This document shows, piece after piece, positions 1 to 9,033 of a DNA stretch of 64,000 nucleotides. Every line of letters starts with the position of its first letter. Within the stretch, counting starts at the first letter, position 1. The DNA is taken from NCBI RefSeq assembly GCF_017349075.1, contig NZ_JAFMOF010000004.1:186001-250000 (forward strand), read 5' to 3'. Position numbers and translations under genes: made by a program. This stretch comes from Streptomyces triculaminicus. GTDB taxonomy: Bacteria > Actinomycetota > Actinomycetes > Streptomycetales > Streptomycetaceae. The notes under the pieces were generated by a model, which saw nothing but the letters and a program-made list of their open reading frames with translations, was not told the DNA's origin and searched no databases.

Positions 1-1
1 T

Positions 2-2248
2 GGCGTCGTAGAGAAGCAGCCGGACAGCGGTTCGGGAACCACCGGCACCCTGTCGGCCAAGGCCGAGCTCGGTCCGGCCTCGGGCGGCGACGGCGACGAC
101 TCCGTCGTGAAGTTCTCCGCCAAGTGGACCGTGCCCGGCGCCTTCGAGCTCGACGGGATGTTCCCCGACCTCGACCTGACCAAGCTCTTGACGTCCCTGG
201 CCTGCCGGGCCGACGTGCCCCTGCCCGACGGCCTGCCACAGGTCTCCCTCCTCCACCCCGCCGTGACCGTACGGCTGGGGACCGCACTGACGGGGCAGCC
301 GGCGGCAGGCAAGGGCTACGAGCTGGCGGTCAGCACCACGGCGACGTTCGACGCGGCGCAGCTGACGTTCTTCGGCAAGGCGGCCAGGAAGGCGGAGGGC
401 GGCACCCTGTTCGCCGCCGCGTTATGGCAGCAGGACTGGGTCTGGTCGCCGGGGAAGGTGTCCGGCTGGGCCCCGGTCCTCGGATTCCTCGACGGCATCA
501 CCTTCGCCAAGTCCGGGCTCGCCGTCAGCTCCGCCGACGGGGTGACCGTCGATGCGGGGGCCGACCCGCCCGACACCCTGCCCGCCACGCTGGACAAGGG
601 CCTGACGTTCTTCACCGAGCTGGGGCTGACCGGCCCGCTGGCGCCCTTGAAGGTGCTGTTCCAGGACGCCGGCGGCATCCATCTGACGGCGCGGCTCACC
701 ACACCGGTCCAGGAGTCGCAGTTCACCGCGTCCATCGCGGAGCAGAAGACGCGCGAGGGCTTCGGCGGACTCGTCCTCGCGTTCGCCCCGGCGAAGCGGG
801 AGGTGTCGCTCCAGACCTCGTGGAACTTCACCGTTCCGGCGGTCGGGTCGGCTCCCAGTACCCTGCTGCAGTTCGTGGCCGGCGGGGCCCTCAAGGGCAC
901 CGAGTTCCACCTCCTCCTGGCGCTCAAGCCCGCCGGCTCCGGTGCGGACGAAGCCGCCGGACGACCTGCGCCGCACCAACTGGCCTACGCGCTACGGGCC
1001 CCCGGCCGGACGCTGCTCACCGCGGACCCCGTCGCCGGGACCGACGGCCGTATCGTCCACGACGCGACGCCTCAAGGGGCGAGCGGGAGCACGTACAGCC
1101 TGCTACGCAGCACCGCCGTCCGCCTCGCCGGGCTCACCGCACCGCCCTCGGCCGACGACCTCCCCACCTGGAAGAACGCCTTCGGCGTCGAGGGCTTCGA
1201 CGTCCAGTACTTCTACATGCAGATCGGCTATGGGGCGGAAACCGGGCTCACCCTGGGCGGCGGCGGTTCGGTGGTCATCGGCGACGCCGCCCTGAAGCTC
1301 GACATCAAGGGCGGGTTCGATCCGGAGCCGTACGTCACCGTCTTCCGCTTCGATCTGGAGGCCGTCCACCAGGACACCGGCATCTCGATCTGGGACGTGG
1401 TCGCCGTCCTCGCCACCCCGCCGGACTGGCTGGCCTTCCTGAAGCAGATCGTGCTCCACAAGCTGGCGATGTGCGTGGTCACCGCTCCCGGCGGCTGGAC
1501 CAACCCGGTGACCCACGAGGAGTGGAAGCAGGGCTTCTACGCCAAGGGGGACATCGACTTCTTCGGCAACAACTGGCGCTTCGAGGTCAACGTCAGCGAC
1601 GACGGCCTGTACGCGTACAGCAACATCGCCCAGCCGCTGAAGCTCGCCGACGTCCTCACCTTCTCGGACGCGAGCGGCACCAAAGGACCGCAGTACCTGC
1701 TCGACACCCGGGGCATCCGGACCGGGCACCTCCCGGCGAAGATCTTCTACCTCTCCGGGAAGCTCGCCCTCCTCGGCCTGTCGGCCTCGATCGAGGCGCA
1801 GCTCGGCAACGACGGCTTCGCGTTCACGATCGCCGCGGACCTGCTGGACATTCTCCACGGCGACATGAGCTGCACCCTCGACAGCACCGGCCTGAAGGCG
1901 TCTGCCCACGTCAAGCTGGGCTTCGACGTCACCATTCCCCGGGGCGTGGTGCTCGGTGGCATCCCGGTCCCCGCCGGAAACCTGGTCGGCATCCATGCGG
2001 AGGGCGGCTTCGACCTCACCATCGACGGGAGCGGAGTCACCCTGCACCTGACGGCGAGCTGCGACGCCTACCTGCTCGACGTACACCTGGTCGACTTCCA
2101 CCTCGACCAGCAGTTCACGATCGGCAAGTGGGACGACATCGTCTCCTGGCTCGAGAACAACCCGGACAAGCTCTTCGAGTCCCTGGGCGAAGGCATCTGG
2201 GACGCCCTCAAGAACTGCGCGACGACGACCGCGGCGGAGCTCACCTGA
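2..2248 (+). CDS. 3' part of a large uncharacterised beta-rich protein
   Basis: The reading frame is open from base 2 with no stop and normal Streptomyces codon use, so the gene starts left of the window; the GTG at 107 is unlikely to be the true start. The visible ~749 residues contain no enzymatic motif I recognise, no transmembrane segment and few cysteines. The text is rich in alternating hydrophobic and Gly/Thr/Ser residues, as in extended beta-sheet proteins, with several loosely similar blocks (for example stretches starting FTELGLTGPLAPLKV and FYLSGKLALLGLSASIEAQL). The stop at 2246-2248 is followed 30 nt later by a stem-loop. Function unknown; a secreted or structural role is a guess. 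Confidence 0.7.
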   Translation, partial: GVVEKQPDSGSGTTGTLSAKAELGPASGGDGDDSVVKFSAKWTVPGAFELDGMFPDLDLTKLLTSLACRADVPLPDGLPQVSLLHPAVTVRLGTALTGQPAAGKGYELAVSTTATFDAAQLTFFGKAARKAEGGTLFAAALWQQDWVWSPGKVSGWAPVLGFLDGITFAKSGLAVSSADGVTVDAGADPPDTLPATLDKGLTFFTELGLTGPLAPLKVLFQDAGGIHLTARLTTPVQESQFTASIAEQKTREGFGGLVLAFAPAKREVSLQTSWNFTVPAVGSAPSTLLQFVAGGALKGTEFHLLLALKPAGSGADEAAGRPAPHQLAYALRAPGRTLLTADPVAGTDGRIVHDATPQGASGSTYSLLRSTAVRLAGLTAPPSADDLPTWKNAFGVEGFDVQYFYMQIGYGAETGLTLGGGGSVVIGDAALKLDIKGGFDPEPYVTVFRFDLEAVHQDTGISIWDVVAVLATPPDWLAFLKQIVLHKLAMCVVTAPGGWTNPVTHEEWKQGFYAKGDIDFFGNNWRFEVNVSDDGLYAYSNIAQPLKLADVLTFSDASGTKGPQYLLDTRGIRTGHLPAKIFYLSGKLALLGLSASIEAQLGNDGFAFTIAADLLDILHGDMSCTLDSTGLKASAHVKLGFDVTIPRGVVLGGIPVPAGNLVGIHAEGGFDLTIDGSGVTLHLTASCDAYLLDVHLVDFHLDQQFTIGKWDDIVSWLENNPDKLFESLGEGIWDALKNCATTTAAELT

Positions 2249-2279
2249 CGCGTCCCGCGTTCTCATCCACGACACCCTG

Positions 2280-2309
2280 CCCGCCCGGTACGATCCCGTG
2301 CCGGGCGGG
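2280..2309 (+). terminator. Stem-loop terminator after the first gene
   Basis: CCCGCCCGG (2280-2288) pairs perfectly with CCGGGCGGG (2301-2309) around a 12-nt loop. It lies between the end of the first gene and the convergent GNAT gene, so it may serve both. There is no U-tract, as is usual in Streptomyces. Confidence 0.6.
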
Positions 2310-2334
2310 GCGCTACGTCACGCCTCGGGGGTGG

Positions 2335-3138
2335 TCACTGTGAGGACCACCAGGTCGACGAGGTGACGGCGGTGAAGCCCAGCGACTCGTACAGCGGCCG
2401 TCCGAGCCGTGAGGCGGTGAGTGTCACCGGAAGGTTCGCCATGGGCGCGAGCGAGCCCAGCATGACGGCCCGCCCGGCGCCGCGGGAGCGGTGCGCCGAC
2501 GGCGCGGCGACCCAGTAGTGGCTGCCGAACCCGTCGTGTACGACGGTGACACCGGCTCCGACCGCCTCGCCGTCGAGAACGGCGAGAAAGACGTCCACGC
2601 CTGGCTGCTCGGTCAGCGTCGTGGGGAACATCTCGCCGGGACGGTAGGGGGTGAATCTGGTCAGCTCGAAGCCCTCGATCACGATCTGCTCGGCAGTCTG
2701 CAGCTCGTGCGCACGCTGGACTCGGATCACCTCCATCGCGGGGGCGGGGACAGGGGCGGGCGGGCGCACCATGATCGGCATCTGCCAGTTGCGCATGCCC
2801 AGGTGACTCAGGTCGGTGGAACTGAACGGATCCTCGACATCCACCGGTCCAGCCGATCGGCCGGCCAGCTCGGTCAGCTCGGCGAGCTCGTGCGCGTCGG
2901 GGTCGGGTTCCTGCAGCAGGATGCGTGTCCCGGCGCGCTCGCCGCCGAGCACGGCGAGGAAGCTGCGTCGGCGGATCACCTCGTGGCCGCGGGAGTTTCC
3001 GGTCGCGGCCCAGAGCGCGGCGGAGTTGCGGGCCTGGCGTATCACCGCGTCGTCGAAGGCCGCGGGGTGATCCGGATGGTCCGGCCTGCTTCGATCCTCG
3101 ACACGAGCGTCGGGGGTGGTCTGCTGAGTGTTGGCCAC
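2335..3138 (-). CDS. GNAT-family N-acetyltransferase
   Basis: A 267-residue protein whose C-terminal half reads as a GNAT fold: a beta4/beta5 stretch (VFLAVLDGEAVGAGVTVVHD), then HRSRGAGRAVMLGSLA matching the acetyl-CoA-binding (Q/R)xxGxG/A loop, and the terminal PLYESLGFTAV that ends most GNAT domains. The N-terminal ~130 residues look like a degenerate second GNAT-like half. GTG start at 3138 is preceded by AGGAGCC at good spacing. It stands alone, convergent with the upstream partial gene and divergent from the lectin ORF. Substrate cannot be inferred. Confidence 0.8.
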   Translation of the reverse strand: MANTQQTTPDARVEDRSRPDHPDHPAAFDDAVIRQARNSAALWAATGNSRGHEVIRRRSFLAVLGGERAGTRILLQEPDPDAHELAELTELAGRSAGPVDVEDPFSSTDLSHLGMRNWQMPIMVRPPAPVPAPAMEVIRVQRAHELQTAEQIVIEGFELTRFTPYRPGEMFPTTLTEQPGVDVFLAVLDGEAVGAGVTVVHDGFGSHYWVAAPSAHRSRGAGRAVMLGSLAPMANLPVTLTASRLGRPLYESLGFTAVTSSTWWSSQ

Positions 3139-3501
3139 GGATGGCTCCTGTTCAGTGCTGTGCGGTGATCCAGGCGAAGGAGCAGGCGGGGCCCGAGTGG
3201 AAGTCGACTCGGGTCTTCGTCATGCCTCCGACCTAACGACGTAATGTCTCTGATAACTGGGCCGATCTCAACCGAGATTGCCGAGCCGTTCGCCTTCTGC
3301 GATCCCGCCCGAGCCCGCATGACGCTGTGCACCTACCCAGCCAGTCCCTGAACGGCGCGTCGCTGCTTCCGGCGAGCCGCCTCCGGCATTTGTGTGTCGA
3401 CTCACTTGCTTTCAGCGGAGGTTCACACCGCGGCATCGTCGAGGTCCGGACCGGAACGAGTAACATCCCTTTCTCGGCGTTACGGACTCCTCGCCGTACA
3501 C

Positions 3502-4913
3502 ATGGCGAACATGCGGAGCGCCGGCAGTGGAGATCTCGTCGACGCCGACTGGGGCGGCATCGGCTCCTACGCCCGGGGCGAGGAGGAGCGCAGCTCCGGC
3601 AAGCAGCGGTGGGACATCACCGCCTACAAGCCCGCCGGGCCGACCGTCAGGCAGGACTCGGACGAGCCGCAGCCGGTCCTCGCCGACGTCACCTTCAAGC
3701 ACGACGACGCCTTCCTGGCCAACAGCGAGGACAACAAATGGGCGCAGCTGGCGAAGGGCGGCCGTAACGGCCTCGACACATGGGCCCTCTCGATGCCGGC
3801 CGCGAACGGCACCATGCATTACCTCTACCTCCGCAAGGACGGCGACCGGCGGAAGGTGGCGGGCTGTCTCACCCAGAACCCCCAGGTGATGACCGACAAG
3901 GACCGCAAGAGCTGGCTCACCGTGGAGCCCTGCGACCTCAGCTCCCACCAGGAGTGGTGGTTCGAGGGGCCGGGTCCGATACCGGGGCCCCGCCCCATGT
4001 CACGCGGGTGGGACCAGCGTGGCGAGCGGCAGATCGCCAGCGACGAGCACGGCACCTGCCTGAGCGGCGGTGCCACCGGTGACGCGAGCCTGCGGCAGTG
4101 CGTGGCCGGCAAGGCGGACCAGCAGTGGCAGCCCACCGCGCAGATCGCGGCATCCCCCTCCGGGGCGGCCCGTACGGCGGCGGCCACGGGAGCCCCAGCG
4201 GAAACGGCTGCGGGAGCACGGACGCAGACACCCCCGGCGACGGCCGCCAACGGCGCCTTGTTCCTGGTGAACTCCGCCTCGGACACGTGCCTGCGCCACG
4301 ACGCGGCCGGGCAGAAGGTGGCGATGGGGCCGTGCGCGCAGGCCCCCGACCAGCAGTGGGCCTGGCAGGGCCGCACGCTGCGCTCCGTGGACAGCGGCCA
4401 GTGCCTGGTGCCCGGCGATGAGGGAGCGGTGACCCTGGCCGACTGCGTCACCGTACCCGACGCGCTCAAGGGGGGTATCGCCCCGAAGGACGCGAACCGC
4501 TTCTCTCTGCGGTCCGCCACGGGCCTGGCGATGGAGCTGCCGGGCGGTGACACCACAGCCGGGACGAAGATCGTCGGGGCGGCTCCGGCGCTGAAGCAGG
4601 CCCGTCAGCAGTGGGACCTGCACGCCGACGCCGGTCCCGACGGCATCTGGCGCCTGGCACCGCGGCTGATCGACTCCCGCCGTCTGTCGTACAACGTCAT
4701 CGACAAGGTGGCCGCGCTGATGGACGCGGTGGTCGACAACAAGGGCGAGCAGTGGCGGCTGGAGCGGATCGGCGGTGGCTGGTACCGCCTCGTGAACAAC
4801 CTCGACGGTAAGGTCCTGACCGCCGCCCGCCCCGGGGAACCGCTGACGATCAAGGAACGGTCCAACGACCTCGGGCAGTGGTGGCGGTTCGACGCCGCTC
4901 CCGCGTCAATTAG
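3502..4913 (+). CDS. Ricin-type beta-trefoil lectin-domain protein, 3' end disturbed
   Basis: The frame encodes at least six QxW-type repeats (HQEWWF, DQQWQP, DQQWAW, RQQWDL, GEQWRL, GQWWRF), the hallmark of ricin B-type carbohydrate-binding trefoils, so two trefoils are likely. Codon use is good from about 3500; ATG 3502 is a tentative start and no signal peptide is visible, so the 5' end may be missing. The frame has no stop where the domain ends: it runs through the terminator at 4962 and antisense to the transglutaminase gene until 6036, which is not credible. A TAG at 4911-4913 lies in another frame just after the last repeat, so a one-base indel near 4900 is likely and I end the gene there. 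No catalytic domain recognised. Confidence 0.6.
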
Positions 4914-4961
4914 CCCCACACACAACGCCGGTCTGCTGGAGCTGCCCGCGGGTGTGGACGG

Positions 4962-4990
4962 AGGAGGGCCGTGGGCGACCCGGCCCTCCT
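4962..4990. terminator. Bidirectional terminator between lectin and transglutaminase genes
   Basis: A perfect 10-bp stem AGGAGGGCCG / CGGCCCTCCT with a 9-nt loop lies exactly between two convergent genes. Confidence 0.75.
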
Positions 4991-5001
4991 GCCCGGTTCT
5001 G

Positions 5002-6258
5002 TTACGGCCAGCCTTGCTGCACCTTGGCGGGGGCGGTGTTCCAGCTCTTGGGTATGAACGTGATCATGTAGGTTCCGCGGTCGAAGTCGGCGTACCCGGC
5101 AGACCATTTCCGGAACTTGCTCTCGTATACGTGCATGGGGCCCAGGCCACTGTTGGGCGCGTGGTAGTGGTCGCCGTGGGTCCATACCGTCTTGTCGGCG
5201 TCCGCTTCCGTTTGGGCCCCGAACCAGCCGTAGTCGAAATTGACCCAGCTTTCGCCAGGCTTGGCGGGACTGCGCGGGACGCTTCTGTCCCTCGACATGT
5301 CGACCAGGCCCGTCCCCCGGTCGGGGCGGAAGGCTTCCGGATCGCCGTACTTCCTCCTGTCGGAGGAGCCCCGCTGGTCCTGCCCGCTCCAGAAGTGCTT
5401 CGAGTAGACCACCGCCTTCATCTTGGACGGGTCGTAGTTGCCTCCGTCTCTTTCTTTGAAAGACGGTGTGTCCCTCAGTGCCGAGTAGAAGTTCGAGCGG
5501 CTGTCCTCGTGGAGCAGAGCGTCATTGTTGTTCGCGAGCCCCGTCTTGAGGTTGTCGATGTACGCCCCCTCGTCGTGGGCACTTTCCAGGGCCTTGTTCA
5601 TGACGGACGCCACATCACGCGCCCGCTTGAAACCCTTCTCCTCGTCGAAACTGTCTTTGGCGATGCGCCCCTCGAACTCCGCCCGCGTTTCATCGGGTCG
5701 GGGGCTGATGTTCTTGAGGTCGTTCTTGTACTTGTTCTCGTCGAAGAACGCAAACGCCAGCTTGTTCATCGGGTAGGGACCCGAATTGACCCAGGTGACG
5801 CCGACGCAACCGTAGGACAGCTTCTCTCGCTGCTCTTCGGTCATCTGCTGCTTCTTGCCGTCGCGGTGGCTGTAGACCTGCTGCCACTTGCGTATGTAGT
5901 TGTTGATGACCGTGGTGGCCCTGCCTCCGTAGGCCCGGTACGCATCAGGCATCCTTTCGAGCGGCTCGGCCGGAGGGGTTTCCCTGTCGTCGGTGGAGCC
6001 GGGGGCCCGGGAGGACGGGCCGGCGCTCGGAGGTAATTCCCCCGGAGGCTTGCCGGGTTGCCCCAGAGCCAGGGCGCTTTCGTTGAGTGCGTTGATGTTC
6101 TTGACGTCATCCGCCGTCAGGCCGTGCGTTTCGGCGTAGGACCCGTTCTCTTCCCTGTCGCCGCTGCCGGCGGCCTGGCTGACCGACGGGATGAAGCCGG
6201 CGGTGCATATGACTGCACCCGCAGTGGCGAAGGTGAGAATTCTCCGACGTTTGTACAT
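5002..6258 (-). CDS. Secreted microbial transglutaminase, preproenzyme
   Basis: This is the calcium-independent Streptomyces transglutaminase (EC 2.3.2.13), which cross-links proteins between glutamine and lysine side chains outside the cell. From ATG 6258 the preproprotein has 418 residues: signal peptide 1-29 (MYKRRRILTF... to the SQAA region), a pro-segment to about 87 containing LTADDVKNINALN, and a mature enzyme of ~331 residues. The catalytic triad is intact: Cys151 in YGCVGVTWVNSG, Asp342 in NFDYGWFG and His361 in WTHGDHYHAP, with the same spacing as Cys64/Asp255/His274 of the S. mobaraensis enzyme. A longer frame starts at 6303, but AAGGGAG upstream of 6258 and the typical MYKRR start favour 6258. 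It is probably activated by secreted proteases. Confidence 0.97.
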   Translation of the reverse strand: MYKRRRILTFATAGAVICTAGFIPSVSQAAGSGDREENGSYAETHGLTADDVKNINALNESALALGQPGKPPGELPPSAGPSSRAPGSTDDRETPPAEPLERMPDAYRAYGGRATTVINNYIRKWQQVYSHRDGKKQQMTEEQREKLSYGCVGVTWVNSGPYPMNKLAFAFFDENKYKNDLKNISPRPDETRAEFEGRIAKDSFDEEKGFKRARDVASVMNKALESAHDEGAYIDNLKTGLANNNDALLHEDSRSNFYSALRDTPSFKERDGGNYDPSKMKAVVYSKHFWSGQDQRGSSDRRKYGDPEAFRPDRGTGLVDMSRDRSVPRSPAKPGESWVNFDYGWFGAQTEADADKTVWTHGDHYHAPNSGLGPMHVYESKFRKWSAGYADFDRGTYMITFIPKSWNTAPAKVQQGWP

Positions 6259-6439
6259 GAAAATCAACAACTCCCTTGTGGTGAATCTCGTGAACGAGGA
6301 CATGCGAGAGCGCGACGCAATGGAGGGGGAGATGCGGTAGTACGGGAGATGGCGGTGGCGGCGCGCTCGTCGCCGGTCATGGCCGTGGTGGTCGCCGGCC
6401 CGGCGTGGGCCGGTCCGGCCGGGTCGGGCGGGGCCGGCG

Positions 6440-6919
6440 CTACATCAGCGTCGTCGCCGAAGCGACGACGCGGGCCCGGCCCGGGTGGCCGGGGTCGCCG
6501 TAGCGGACCTCGACGCGCGGGTGGGAGCGCATGAACTCGGTGTCGACCAGGCGGACCTGATCGGGGTGGTCAACCGTGCGCACGGCGATGTCCGTGTCGA
6601 GGAAGAAGCTGAACTCGCCCGTGGCCGGGGCGTAGACGAAGAACTTGCCGCCCTCGAACTTGTGCTGCGCGATGTCGTCCGTCAGGACCAGGGACCAGAA
6701 GCCCACACAGCGGCCCGCGGGACACATGTGCTGGAAGTCGGCCCGTAGGCCGTCCAGTTCCATCCAGCGGAAGGGGTTGTCGTCGTCCGCGTTGATCGTG
6801 GCGGGGGTGGCGGCGGTCGTAACCGGGGTGGCCGCCTGGGCTCCCTGGGTGAGGGGCAGGGCGAGGACTGCGGCCACAGCGACGGTGGTGAGGGTTCGGA
6901 GAGCGGTTCTGCGTATCAC
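6440..6919 (-). CDS. Small secreted protein, function unknown
   Basis: A 159-residue protein with a clear Sec signal peptide (MIRRTALRTLTTVAVAAVLA, cleavage near QGAQA-ATP). The mature part of ~130 residues has a single CPAGRC cysteine pair that could form a small disulfide loop, and a beta-rich core (FEGGKFFVYAPATGEFSFFL). It is co-directional with the transglutaminase gene 180 bp downstream, so co-expression is possible. I do not recognise the family. Confidence 0.7.
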   Translation of the reverse strand: MIRRTALRTLTTVAVAAVLALPLTQGAQAATPVTTAATPATINADDDNPFRWMELDGLRADFQHMCPAGRCVGFWSLVLTDDIAQHKFEGGKFFVYAPATGEFSFFLDTDIAVRTVDHPDQVRLVDTEFMRSHPRVEVRYGDPGHPGRARVVASATTLM

Positions 6920-6975
6920 TTCTCGACTCCTGGATGAGTGATCGGGTTGATACGAACAGTGATCATGTCTCCGTG

Positions 6976-7113
6976 TTAACTCCCCGGCAACATCACGGCT
7001 TTGAAACCGGCCAACCTGCCACTAAGGCGGTATCTGGCCATGCATTCGATGTTGTTCGGGAACTCCACGACCCGGCCGATGCCGTCGTCGCCGACCAGGA
7101 TGAAGAGCCCCAT
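6976..7113 (-). CDS. Short coding-like ORF or gene fragment
   Basis: A 45-residue frame from ATG 7113 (MGLFILVGDDGIGRVVEFPN...) has strong Streptomyces codon bias and reads like a real C-terminus ending FKAVMLPGS. There is no convincing ribosome-binding site. It lies just left of the IS630-type element and could be a truncated gene. Confidence 0.35.
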   Translation of the reverse strand: MGLFILVGDDGIGRVVEFPNNIECMARYRLSGRLAGFKAVMLPGS

Positions 7114-7359
7114 TAGGCGGCGGTCACCCGACTTCAGGAGAGCCGGCGGGCCTGCCGCGGCAGGCTCGAGACGCCGGCCTGGCCAGAACGCGCATGGCAG
7201 AACCTCTTGATCCGTGCGGCCGGATTCTGTTCGGGTTCGCCGGCGGGTGTGCGCCCTGCGGCTGTCCGGAGCGGGCCGGGGGCAGTGCGGGTGCCTCGGC
7301 GGGGCGGCTGAGCGTGTCGGCAGTGCGGGCAGTCGGCGCCCTTGCCCATGGGTCAGCTA

Positions 7360-7390
7360 GTGCTGTGACCACATAGGTTCGCCGGTTTGG
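7360..7390 (+). repeat. Left terminal inverted repeat of the IS630-type segment
   Basis: Begins GTGCTGTGACC and continues with AGGTTC and TTGG blocks shared with the right end. Preceded by TA at 7358-7359. Confidence 0.7.
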
Positions 7391-7438
7391 TGATCGTGAC
7401 GGTTGGATGTGCGGTGACGTTCGATCCGACCGCTGGAG

Positions 7439-8566
7439 GTGCAGTGGCCGAGCCTGTCCGTGTGTTGCAGACTGACCGACCAGGAGGGGCAGAAACTGCA
7501 GCAGATTGTGCGTCGTGGCAGCACCAACTCGGTGCGCTATCGGCGCGCGATGATGTTGTTGGCCTCGGCCAGCGGGAATCGGGTGCCGGTGATCGCCCAG
7601 CTGGTGCAGGCCGACGAGGACACCGTGCGCGATGTGATCCACCGGTTCAACGAGATCGGCCTGGCCTGCTTGGACCCTCGGTGGGCGGGAGGCCGTCCCC
7701 GCCTGCTCAGTCGTGACGACGAGGACTTCGTCGTCCGGACGGCCACCACCCGCCCCACCAAGCTCGGCCAGCCTTTCACCCGCTGGTCGCTGCGCAAGCT
7801 CGTCGCCTACCTGCGGAAGGGCCACGGCCGAGTGATCCGCCTCGGCCGTGAGGCATTACGCGGCCTGCTCGCCCGCCGCGGTGTCACCTTCCAGCGCACC
7901 AAGACGTGGAAGGAATCCCCCGACCCGGACCGCGAGGCGAAGCTGGCCCGGATCGAGGAGGTCCTTGGCCGCTTCCCGGACCGGGTGTTCGCCTTCGATG
8001 AGTTCGGCCCGCTCGGGATCCGGCCCACTGCCGGCTCGGGCTGGGCCGAGCGAAAACACCCTGACCGGCTGCCCGCCACCTACCACCGCACGCACGGCGT
8101 GCGCTATTTCCACGGCTGCCACTCGGTCGGCGACGACACCCTGTGGGGCGTCAACCGCCGCAGGAAGGGCGCCACCAATACGCTGGCCACGCTGAAGTCG
8201 ATCCGTGCCGCCCGGCCCGACGGTGCCCCGATCTACGTGATCCTGGACAATCTGTCCGCCCATAAAGGCACTGGCATCAGCTGCTGGGCGAAAAAGCACA
8301 AGGTCGAGCTGTGCTTCACCCCGACCTACGCCTCCTGGTCGAACCCGATCGAGGCCCACTTCGGACCGCTGCGGCAGTTCACCATCGCCAACTCCAATCA
8401 CCCCAACCACACCGTTCAGACCCGGGCCCTGCACGCCTACCTCCGGTGGCGCAACGCCAACGCTCGCCACCGCGACGTCCTGGCCGCCGAACGCAAGGAA
8501 CGCGCCCGCATCCGCAGCGAGAAAGGCATCCGCTGGGGCGGACGGCCCCTGCGATTGGCGGCCTGA
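7439..8566 (+). CDS. IS630-family transposase
   Basis: A 375-residue transposase with an N-terminal helix-turn-helix of the winged type (residues ~15-90, ending FNEIGLACLDPRWAGGRPR) and a C-terminal DDE core: first Asp in VFAFDEFGPLGIRP, second in IYVILDNLSAHKG, and the Glu in ASWSNPIEAHFGPL. Length and motifs are complete and there is no frameshift, so it may be active. The GTG start at 7439 is tentative. Confidence 0.93.
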   Translation: MQWPSLSVCCRLTDQEGQKLQQIVRRGSTNSVRYRRAMMLLASASGNRVPVIAQLVQADEDTVRDVIHRFNEIGLACLDPRWAGGRPRLLSRDDEDFVVRTATTRPTKLGQPFTRWSLRKLVAYLRKGHGRVIRLGREALRGLLARRGVTFQRTKTWKESPDPDREAKLARIEEVLGRFPDRVFAFDEFGPLGIRPTAGSGWAERKHPDRLPATYHRTHGVRYFHGCHSVGDDTLWGVNRRRKGATNTLATLKSIRAARPDGAPIYVILDNLSAHKGTGISCWAKKHKVELCFTPTYASWSNPIEAHFGPLRQFTIANSNHPNHTVQTRALHAYLRWRNANARHRDVLAAERKERARIRSEKGIRWGGRPLRLAA

Positions 8567-8649
8567 CCTGGCAGGAAGGTGAGTCGCCGAGATTGCGGGG
8601 CGAGCGAGGCTTCTCGCCTGAGGCGGCAACGGGTGGCGCCGGCAGGGAC

Positions 8650-9009
8650 TCAGGGATCGATGACGAGGCGTTCGATGAGGCCGTCGCGGAGTGTGAACTG
8701 GTAGCGCAGATCGATGGTCCCGCCGGGGAAGTTGCCTTCGAGGTGGTGGGTGGCGATGTAGCGGGTTGCGTCGGTCTGCTGGGCGCCAGTGAGGTAGATG
8801 GTGTAGGTGAATTCGGCAGCCGATCGGTCGAGCCATTCCCCGATCGCCTCGATGCCCTCGTAGGTGTTGCCGTCGTCGATCACTGTGGCTTCGCGGGTGA
8901 ACGCCGTGAGTGCGGTGGCGGTGTCGTGGGCTCGGTGCGCTGTCAGGTAGCGGCTGATCACCTCGGGCAGAGTGTCCGGGGTGCTGGTGCGGGGCTGGTT
9001 GTCGTGCAT
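8650..9009 (-). CDS. SnoaL-like / NTF2-fold protein
   Basis: A 119-residue protein of the SnoaL-like polyketide cyclase/NTF2 superfamily: an N-terminal helix (VISRYLTAHRAHDTATALTAF), the conserved start of the cone (TREATVIDDGNTYEGIEAIGEW) and a closing sheet. Such proteins are isomerases, cyclases or binding proteins; no specific catalytic residues can be assigned. It follows the SDR gene by 24 nt on the same strand with AAGGAG before its ATG, so the two form an operon controlled by the divergent HxlR gene. Confidence 0.8.
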   Translation of the reverse strand: MHDNQPRTSTPDTLPEVISRYLTAHRAHDTATALTAFTREATVIDDGNTYEGIEAIGEWLDRSAAEFTYTIYLTGAQQTDATRYIATHHLEGNFPGGTIDLRYQFTLRDGLIERLVIDP

Positions 9010-9033
9010 GACGCTCCTTGGGGTGGTGGCGGT

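Noticed and set aside
1103..2275. Long minus-strand frame opposite the first gene
   Set aside because: Shadow of a high-GC gene; composition is Arg/Glu/Val-rich low-complexity text with no domain.
3139..3393. Riboswitch or attenuator before the lectin ORF
   Set aside because: No conserved aptamer pattern or strong alternative hairpins seen.
4914..6036. C-terminal extension of the lectin frame
   Set aside because: It crosses a perfect terminator and is antisense to the transglutaminase gene, whose identity is certain.
6259..6303. Fifteen-residue N-terminal extension of the transglutaminase
   Set aside because: AAGGGAG before ATG 6258 and the usual MYKRR signal-peptide start of the family favour the shorter form.
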